The notes beneath the pieces are model-generated. The model had not been told where the DNA came from and searched no databases. It saw only the letters and a program-made list of their open reading frames with translations. A stretch of DNA of 64,000 nt from Collinsella aerofaciens (GTDB lineage: Bacteria; Actinomycetota; Coriobacteriia; Coriobacteriales; Coriobacteriaceae). Shown piece after piece: positions 58,376 to 64,000 of the stretch (positions within the stretch are counted from its first letter, which is position 1; every line of letters starts with the position of its first letter). A program made the translations under genes and the position numbers. Location of the stretch: the NCBI RefSeq assembly GCF_015554145.1, contig NZ_JADNHZ010000003.1, forward strand, positions 1 to 64,000, given 5' to 3'.

Positions 58376-58510
58376 AGACGAAAACCGTTTTCGTACGGAT
58401 TTAAAGCAGACGTAAACGATTTTCGTCTTGATTTGCGTACGGAATTAAGACGTAAATTGCGCTTTCGTACGCTTATTACCAGACGCAAATTGTTTTCGTC
58501 CGGCTATGCG
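58376..58510. repeat. Array of four AGACG...TTTCGT units
   Basis: Units of about 30-40 bases begin AGACG(A/T/C)AAA and contain TTTCGT. The first holds the palindrome CGAAAACCGTTTTCG. The gap 58357-59015 contains this array, a terminator, a broken gene and an operator-like palindrome. Confidence 0.6.
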
Positions 58511-58530
58511 TCCCCAATCCAGACGAGAAA

Positions 58531-58562
58531 GGCCCCGAGCTCGTGTGAGCTCGGGGCTCTTT
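58531..58562 (+). terminator. Terminator after the ATPase gene
   Basis: GGCCCCGAGCTC and GAGCTCGGGGCTC pair across GTGT, followed by TTT. Confidence 0.8.
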
Positions 58563-58615
58563 GTGCCGCACATCTATGAGAGGGAATCGATGCGCATGGG
58601 CGCTACTCCACGTAG

Positions 58616-58855
58616 CCGCCCTGGGATGGCGGCAACCTCGTCGTTCCCCGCCTGATGGGCGTGCTCAAGGCATCCGTCCCCCTCTTTATCGAGGTGACCG
58701 GCAAAAAGCTCGTCGAGGAAACTATCCGCACGCACCGCGATGTGGCCGACGCCATCGCCTCGCGCAATCCCACCGCCGCGCACGACGCGATGTATCTGCA
58801 CCTGGTGTATAACCGCAACATGATCGCAGAGGGCACGCAGGAACAGAGCGAATAA
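58616..58855 (+). pseudogene. C-terminal remnant of a GntR/FCD regulator
   Basis: An in-frame TAG at 58613 is followed by 79 codons reading LVVPRLMGVLKASVPLFIE, then KKLVEETIRTHRDVADAI and DAMYLHLVYNRNMI. This is the C-terminal half of an FCD domain with its histidine pair spacing. No start, no DNA-binding domain. It probably once controlled the adjacent dhuD-like gene. Confidence 0.65.
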
Positions 58856-58898
58856 ACGTCCGCGCGACAAGGGCGAGATCACCGTTTACCTTTTAAAA

Positions 58899-58910
58899 GT
58901 GAACGTTCAC
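58899..58910. promoter_or_regulatory. Operator-like palindrome, copy 2
   Basis: GTGAACGTTCAC, same core as at 56126-56141, 106 bases before the dhuD-like ATG. An AGGAGAA/TTCTCCT inverted repeat (58918-58950) and TATACT (58952-58957) follow, so the promoter is probably here. Confidence 0.6.
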
Positions 58911-59015
58911 CTGATTTTAGGAGAATCTGATTTTTAAATCCTTCTCTTCTCCTATACTGACCTTGTATGAAAAGCAAGACTTATATAGATGAACGTTTCT
59001 TTTGAAAGGATCGCT

Positions 59016-59825
59016 ATGTCTGATCTTATGGACAGCTTCCGTCTGGACGGCAAGGTCGCACTGGTAACCGGCGCCACCTATGGCATTGGCATGGCTATCG
59101 CCGAGGCGCTCGGAGAGGCTGGCGCCAAGATCGCCTTTAACGCGCGTCACGCCGACAAGGTAGCCGAGGCCGAGAAGCACTACCGCGAGCTGGGCTTTGA
59201 GGCTCATGGTTACGTGGCAGACGTCACCGACGAGGCCGTCGTTGCCGAGCTCATCGCCAAGATCGAGGCCGACTTTGGCACCACGCCCGACATCCTGGTC
59301 AACAACGCCGGCGTTATCCAGCGCACCCCGATGCTCGACATGAGCGCCGAGGACTTCCGCCGCGTCGTCGATATTGACCTCAACGCACCGTTTATCGTGT
59401 CCAAGGCCTGCCTGCCCGGCATGATCGCCAAGGGCCACGGCAAGATCATCAACATCTGCTCGATGATGAGCGAGCTGGGTCGCGAGACCATCGCCGGCTA
59501 TGCCGCCGCCAAGGGCGGACTCAAGATGCTCACCAAGAACATCTGCTCGGAGTTTGGCGAGGCCAATATCCAGTGCAACGGCATTGGACCCGGCTACATC
59601 GCCACGCCGCAAACCGCACCCCTGCGCGAGACGCAGCCCGACGGCAGCCGCCACCCGTTTGACCAGTTCATCATTGCCAAGACGCCGGCCGCCCGTTGGG
59701 GCACGCCCGAGGATCTGAAGGGTCCCGCCGTGTTCTTGGCTTCCGATGCATCGAACTTCGTCAACGGCCACATCCTCTATGTCGACGGCGGAATCCTCGC
59801 ATACATTGGAAAGCAGCCTCAATAA
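59016..59825 (+). CDS. SDR oxidoreductase, DhuD/KduD-like or gluconate 5-dehydrogenase
   Basis: 269 residues. Rossmann motif TGATYGIG, NNAG, and the catalytic Ser-Tyr-Lys in ICSMMSELGRETIAGYAAAK. The family includes gluconate 5-dehydrogenase, KduD and the streptococcal DhuD that reduces 3-deoxy-D-glycero-2,5-hexodiulosonate to KDG. The RpiB-type isomerase next door and kdgK/eda nearby favour the DhuD role. AAAGGA before MSDLMDSF. Confidence 0.85.
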   Translation: MSDLMDSFRLDGKVALVTGATYGIGMAIAEALGEAGAKIAFNARHADKVAEAEKHYRELGFEAHGYVADVTDEAVVAELIAKIEADFGTTPDILVNNAGVIQRTPMLDMSAEDFRRVVDIDLNAPFIVSKACLPGMIAKGHGKIINICSMMSELGRETIAGYAAAKGGLKMLTKNICSEFGEANIQCNGIGPGYIATPQTAPLRETQPDGSRHPFDQFIIAKTPAARWGTPEDLKGPAVFLASDASNFVNGHILYVDGGILAYIGKQPQ

Positions 59826-59876
59826 GCGTCGCCGCAACTGCCCACATCAGGTTTCATCCACTCGTTTTTCATTTGA

Positions 59877-59943
59877 GTTGCGGTGAGATAAGGATTGGCT
59901 TTGGCTTCTATCAGGCAAAACAGTCCGTATTTCACCGCAAGTT
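59877..59943. repeat. Family C palindrome, copy 3 (degenerate)
   Basis: Arms GTTGCGGTGAGATAAGGA and a partly matching ACAGTCCGTATTTCACCGCAAG. It sits between the dhuD-like and dhuI-like genes, so both may be on one transcript passing through it. Confidence 0.75.
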
Positions 59944-59965
59944 AGAAATAGAAAGGTAATTCGCA

Positions 59966-60607
59966 ATGAAGATCGCTCTGATCAATGAGAACTCTCAGAA
60001 CTCCAAGAACCCTATGATCGAGGCTGCGCTTAAGAAGGTCGTCGAGCCCATGGGGCACACCGTCTTTAACTATGGTATGTATGCCGACGCCGACTCCACG
60101 CCCCTCACCTACGTGCAGAACGGCATCCTTGCCGCCGTGCTGCTGAACTCCGGTGCTGCCGACTACGTCGTAACCGGCTGTGGCACCGGCGAGGGCGCCA
60201 TGCTCGCCTGTAACTCCTTCCCCGGCGTGCTGTGCGGCCACGTTGCCGACCCGCTCGACGCCTACACCTTTGCCCAGGTCAACGATGGCAACGCCGTCGC
60301 CATGCCCTTCGCCCTCAAGAACGGCTGGGGCCAGGAGCTCAACCTCGAGTACACCTTCGAGAAGCTCTTTGGCTTTGGTTCGGGCAACGGCTATCCTGCC
60401 GAGCGCGTTGAGCCCGAGCAGCGCAACAAGAAGATCCTCGACGGCGTGCGCGCTGTGACCATGCGTCCACTCGTCGACGTCCTGGGCGAGATCAATCAGG
60501 ACCTGGTGAAGGGCGCACTTGCCGGCGAGCACTTCCAGGAGTACTTCTTTGCCAACGCCACCGACGAGGCCATCATCGCCAAGGTCAAGGAGATCCTGGG
60601 GCTCTAA
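59966..60607 (+). CDS. RpiB/LacA/LacB-family isomerase, DhuI-like
   Basis: 213 residues; longer than RpiB (about 150) because of a C-terminal extension. The active-site loop is TGCGTGEGAML with the cysteine of this family. In streptococci a protein of this type (DhuI) isomerises the unsaturated-uronate product DHU ahead of DhuD. Gene order dhuD-dhuI supports this. AGAAAGG precedes the ATG. Confidence 0.82.
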   Translation: MKIALINENSQNSKNPMIEAALKKVVEPMGHTVFNYGMYADADSTPLTYVQNGILAAVLLNSGAADYVVTGCGTGEGAMLACNSFPGVLCGHVADPLDAYTFAQVNDGNAVAMPFALKNGWGQELNLEYTFEKLFGFGSGNGYPAERVEPEQRNKKILDGVRAVTMRPLVDVLGEINQDLVKGALAGEHFQEYFFANATDEAIIAKVKEILGL

Positions 60608-60632
60608 TCGCACGACTCATTGCAGCTAACGC

Positions 60633-60674
60633 AAGCGACGGCCGTCCCACGTACGGGACGGCCGTCGCTTTTTG
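60633..60674 (+). terminator. Terminator after the dhuI-like gene
   Basis: AAGCGACGGCCGTCCC and GGGACGGCCGTCGCTT form a perfect 16-bp stem followed by TTT. Confidence 0.9.
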
Positions 60675-60724
60675 CTATTTACCGACCGGTGCCGCGGGGT
60701 CAGCCCCATGCACCAAGGGGTTGA

Positions 60725-62674
60725 CTAGAGCTCGCAGGCAACCTTATAGCCATCGCCGATGGCGTCGCGGATGTTGCCACACTTCTGGGCATCGCCCAGC
60801 ACGTGGGTGGCAACGCCGGCAGCGGCAAGGTCATCGGCCAGCTTGGTATTGGGACGATAGCCCATGGCAAGCACCAGCGTATCGGCACCGGTGATGGTGT
60901 GGACCTCGCCGTCCTTTTCGTAGCTGATAGCGTCCTCGGTGATCTCGGTCACCTTGGCCTCGGTCAGCACGTGAACGCCCTTGGAGAGCATACGCGTGAT
61001 GAGCACTGCGCGACCGGCACCGCCCTCGTTGGCAGCGAGCGTCTTGGTCATCTCGATGACGGTGACGTCGCGGTTGGCGGGCGACAGGTCGTTGACCAGC
61101 GGGGCCAGGTAGTCGGCCGTCTCGCAACCGACGGTGCCGCCGCCGACGATGACAATCTTCTTGCCCGGGAAAGCCTTGCCACCCAGCAGGTCGTCAGCCG
61201 TCATAACCTGCTTAAAGCCCTGCATGAAGGCCGGGGCAATGGGCTCGGCGCCATAAGCCAGGACGACCTCGTAGCCCGCGTAGTCACGCTGAATGTCCTC
61301 GGCAGTAAGCTCGGTGCCAAATACGCACTTCACGCCCGATTCGGCCAGACGACGATACTGATACTTGATCACGCGGGTGAGTTCCTGCTTTGCCGGCGGA
61401 ACGGCTGCGATGCGCATCTCGCCGCCCGGCTCGTCCTGCTTATCCACGAGCACCACGTTGTGGCCGCGCTTGGCGGCAATGTAGGCTGCCTCCATGCCCG
61501 CGGGACCGGCGCCCACAACCAGTACGTTCTTGGCCTCGGCGGCAGGCTCGTAGCCGGCCTCGTCGCGCTCCACATCGGGATTGACGGTGCAGGAGATGCG
61601 CTTGCCAAACATAATGCCGTTCAGGCAGCGCAGGCAGCCGATGCAGGGGCGGATGTCGTCGGCGTTGCCGGCAGCGGCCTTATTGCAGAACTCGGCATCG
61701 CACAGATTGGCGCGGCCCATCATGCAGATGTCGGCAGCGCCGTCCTCGATCAGCTCCTCGGCGATCCAGGCCTCGTTAATGCGGCCGACCGTGGCAACGG
61801 GAATGTTCACGTGCTTCTTAATCTCACGCGAGCAGGCGGCGTGCGAGGCCTGCTGCGTGCCGGCAGCGGGAATGGCGGAGCCGCGCTTGATGGTGGTGCC
61901 GCCCGACACGTGGATCATGTCGACGCCGGCCTTCTCCAGGCGACGCGAGACGTAGATCATGTCATTGAGGGTCAGACCACCATCGGTGTACTCGTCGCCC
62001 GAGATACGGACGTCGATGATGAAGTCCTTGCCGCAGCGCTCGCGAATCTCGGCGATGACCTCGAGCAAGAAGCGCATGCGGGCGTCGAGCGAGCCGCCGT
62101 ACTCATCGGTACGCTTGTTATAGAGCGGGGTCAAAAAGCCGCCGAGCATGCCGTGGGCGTGTGCCGCATGGACCTCGACGCCATCGACACCGGCCTTCTG
62201 CATGCGCACGGCAGCGTCGCCAAACTGATGCGTGAGCTCGTGAATCTCATCGACCGTGATGGGGCGCGGTGCCTCGCGGGCGTAAGACGGGCCCACAAAG
62301 GACGGAGCGATCAGGCGAGGCGTGCCCGGAATGTTAAAGGCCATGTAGGCGGGGTGGAAGAGCTGCGGCATGATCTTGCAGCCATACTCGTGGACGGCCG
62401 CGGCAAGCTTTTCCCAGCCGGGGATAAACGTGTCGTCGTAGCAGCACATGTCACCCGGCAGATAGGTATAGGTGGGCTCGACCGTCACGACCTCGGTGAT
62501 GATGAGGCCCACGCCGCCCTTGGCGCGGGCACGGTAATGATCGACCAAGTCATCGGTCACATAGCCATGATCGGCCAGGTTGGTGGACACCGGCGGCATA
62601 AAGACGCGGTTCTTGACCTCGGTCATACCGACCTTGATCGGGCTAAAGAGCATTGGATAGGCAGAGGACTCCAT
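60725..62674 (-). CDS. OYE-type NADH:flavin oxidoreductase with FeS and FAD domains
   Basis: 649 residues, three parts: an Old Yellow Enzyme barrel (FMN; 1-330), a 4Fe-4S site CIGCLRCLNG...C (near 335-355) and a FAD/NAD(P)H domain (VVGAGPAGMEAAYIAAKRG and IVGGGTVGCETADYLA). The same layout as 2,4-dienoyl-CoA reductase, trimethylamine dehydrogenase and BaiCD/BaiH. Substrate unknown: an enoate, enoyl-CoA or steroid/bile-acid double bond. AAAGGA before the ATG. Confidence 0.9.
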   Translation of the reverse strand: MESSAYPMLFSPIKVGMTEVKNRVFMPPVSTNLADHGYVTDDLVDHYRARAKGGVGLIITEVVTVEPTYTYLPGDMCCYDDTFIPGWEKLAAAVHEYGCKIMPQLFHPAYMAFNIPGTPRLIAPSFVGPSYAREAPRPITVDEIHELTHQFGDAAVRMQKAGVDGVEVHAAHAHGMLGGFLTPLYNKRTDEYGGSLDARMRFLLEVIAEIRERCGKDFIIDVRISGDEYTDGGLTLNDMIYVSRRLEKAGVDMIHVSGGTTIKRGSAIPAAGTQQASHAACSREIKKHVNIPVATVGRINEAWIAEELIEDGAADICMMGRANLCDAEFCNKAAAGNADDIRPCIGCLRCLNGIMFGKRISCTVNPDVERDEAGYEPAAEAKNVLVVGAGPAGMEAAYIAAKRGHNVVLVDKQDEPGGEMRIAAVPPAKQELTRVIKYQYRRLAESGVKCVFGTELTAEDIQRDYAGYEVVLAYGAEPIAPAFMQGFKQVMTADDLLGGKAFPGKKIVIVGGGTVGCETADYLAPLVNDLSPANRDVTVIEMTKTLAANEGGAGRAVLITRMLSKGVHVLTEAKVTEITEDAISYEKDGEVHTITGADTLVLAMGYRPNTKLADDLAAAGVATHVLGDAQKCGNIRDAIGDGYKVACEL

Positions 62675-62789
62675 ATAGGGTTCCTTTCATTTGAGCCGCT
62701 CGGCGGCAGTTGCTGACGTATCTATTGTACCAGCAACCGCGCAGAACCCGACCGTGCGCGCTCCCCCAGCCTCTGCTCAACCCCAAAAA

Positions 62790-62854
62790 GTTGCGGTGAA
62801 ATACGGGGCAGCCGAGGCTTTTCACAGCCAAAACAGTCCGTATTTCACCGCAAC
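62790..62854. repeat. Family C palindrome, copy 4
   Basis: Arms GTTGCGGTGAAATACGG and CCGTATTTCACCGCAAC. Between the two flavin oxidoreductase genes, 16 bases beyond the stop of the second. Confidence 0.85.
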
Positions 62855-62870
62855 TAATGGATGGAATGTG

Positions 62871-64000
62871 TTAGAGGCCCAGGTAGCTGGTCATGCCTTC
62901 GACGGCGAGCTTGGCGCCGGCTACGGCGTGGACCACGGTGAGCGGGCCGTTGACCACGTCGCCGGCGGCAAAGACGCCAGGCACGGTGGTCATGCCGCGC
63001 TCGTCGACCGAAAGCAGGCCGCGATGGTCGGTCTCCAGACCGCCCGTTGTAAGCACGAGCTTGTCCTTGGGCACCTGAGACGCCGCAATCACAACCGTGT
63101 CGGCGGACACGTGGTCGAGCTCTTCCTCGTAGCCCACCACGTTGTTGTCCTCGTCAAAGATAGCCGTCTCGAACACCGGACCGTTATCATCGATGGCGCA
63201 GATCGCCTTGCCGCGCACAATCTCGGCACCATCGAGCTCGGTCAGCTCCACCTCGTCATCGATGGCAGAGATATGGCGCGATCGGGCATACACAGTGACC
63301 TTGCGGGCACCCGAGCGCAGGGCCGTGCGGGCAACATCCATGGCCACATTGCCGGCGCCGATAACCGCCACGTTCTGCCCGATTGCCACGCTCGTGGGAT
63401 CGACCAGATAATCGATACCAAACAGCACGTTGCCGCGCGACTCGCCGGGAATACCCAGCTTTCGAGCTCGCCAGGTACCAGTACCGACAAAGACCGCATC
63501 GTAGCCGTCGCGCAGCAGGTCGTCGATATGCAGCGCGCCACCAATGGTGGTCGAGGGGCGCACGCGCACGCCAAGCGAGCACATCACGTGACGGTACTTT
63601 TGCACGAGCGCACGGGGCAGGCGGAACTCGGGGATACCGTATTCCAGCACACCGCCGATCTCGGGGCGCTGTTCAAATACCGTGACGGCACAGCCCAGCT
63701 GGGCCATCTTAATGGCCACGGTAATACCGGCGGGACCGGAACCGACCACAGCAACCTGTTTGCCGCACGACGGCGCGGGCGTCCACTCCTTACGATCTAA
63801 ATACGCTGTGGAGATGTAGTGCTCGATGCTCGAAAAATGCACGGGTGTACCCTTGCGGCCCTGGATGCAAGCACCCTCGCACTGGCCCGAATGGTTGCAC
63901 ACCATAGAGCAGACCGCGCTCATGGGATTGTTCTGGAACAGCAGCTCGCCCGCCTCTTCTAGACGGCGCTGTTTGAACAAGTCGATGACCTGCGGAATAG
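62871..64000 (-). CDS. GltD-like FAD/NAD(P)-dependent oxidoreductase, 5' part outside the window
   Basis: 376 residues visible; the frame is open to the window edge, and IPQVIDLFKQRRLEEAGELL shows the N-terminus lies beyond it. A cysteine region CSMVCNHSGQCEGAC binds two FeS clusters as in glutamate synthase small subunit. FAD site VVGSGPAGITVAIKMA and NADPH site VIGAGNVAMDVARTAL follow. Electron-transfer flavoprotein; could be GltD or a related subunit (NfnL or SudA-like). The true start is not visible. Confidence 0.88.
   Translation of the reverse strand, partial: IPQVIDLFKQRRLEEAGELLFQNNPMSAVCSMVCNHSGQCEGACIQGRKGTPVHFSSIEHYISTAYLDRKEWTPAPSCGKQVAVVGSGPAGITVAIKMAQLGCAVTVFEQRPEIGGVLEYGIPEFRLPRALVQKYRHVMCSLGVRVRPSTTIGGALHIDDLLRDGYDAVFVGTGTWRARKLGIPGESRGNVLFGIDYLVDPTSVAIGQNVAVIGAGNVAMDVARTALRSGARKVTVYARSRHISAIDDEVELTELDGAEIVRGKAICAIDDNGPVFETAIFDEDNNVVGYEEELDHVSADTVVIAASQVPKDKLVLTTGGLETDHRGLLSVDERGMTTVPGVFAAGDVVNGPLTVVHAVAGAKLAVEGMTSYLGL

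Noticed and set aside
60803-62716. 637-residue plus-strand open frame opposite the OYE-type gene
   Set aside because: Mirror frame of a well-supported protein with FMN, FeS and FAD motifs; no similarity to any family.

Overview
The window reads as chromosomal DNA of a high-GC, Gram-positive, host-associated anaerobe. The tRNA-dependent amidotransferase operon gatCAB, sortase-assembled pili, a GlnR-like regulator beside glnA, a non-fused EIIA next to nagB, many intergenic palindromes and the general codon style fit class Coriobacteriia, probably Collinsella. That placement is inference from gene content; no database was searched. There is no CRISPR array, rRNA or tRNA; the only well-established RNA gene is tmRNA.

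Layout. 0.1-6 kb: amino-sugar and cell-wall precursor genes (nagB, a stand-alone EIIA, glmM), the rplM-rpsI operon, a patatin-like lipase and tmRNA (ssrA) followed by repeats that resemble its own 3' end. 6-14 kb: a metal P-type ATPase with a DUF6110-type small protein, then a two-subunit ABC exporter divergent from an AraC regulator. 14-18 kb: gatC-gatA-gatB. 18-27 kb: a sortase class C pilus locus (tip, minor pilin, backbone, sortase), interrupted by a tandemly duplicated small-toxin/antisense-RNA-like unit. 27-34 kb: HAD phosphatase, MFS exporter, and an aryl-beta-glucoside module (GH1, PTS EIIBC, BglG/LicT antiterminator). 34-44 kb: histidine phosphatase, moaC-mobB fusion, moaA, a nuclease-like protein, a second heterodimeric ABC pair and a MATE exporter. 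44-52 kb: ligA, an HtrA protease, the GlnR-like regulator with glnA, and a HepT/MntA toxin-antitoxin pair. 52-61 kb: an unsaturated-uronate catabolic regulon (LacI regulator, kdgK, eda, GntR regulator, YczE-like membrane protein, dhuD-like SDR, dhuI-like isomerase). 61-64 kb: two flavin oxidoreductases.

The best candidate for an undescribed system is in the uronate regulon. Two transcription units share a LacI-type operator, an adjacent hairpin with an invariant loop (element 1), and a second complex leader with three stems and long invariant single-stranded segments (element 2). The stem sequences differ between the loci while pairing is kept, as expected of functional RNA. One set serves kdgK/eda; the other precedes a YczE-like membrane protein that may be the regulon's transporter or an accessory factor. 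Other notable items are the duplicated type I toxin-antitoxin-like unit, a G9 tract in the pilus tip gene that could switch it on and off, and a licT gene that appears to start at AUU with its Shine-Dalgarno inside a RAT-controlled terminator.

At least four families of intergenic palindromes recur across the window. Several pairs flank single genes, and they account for most of the non-coding gaps.
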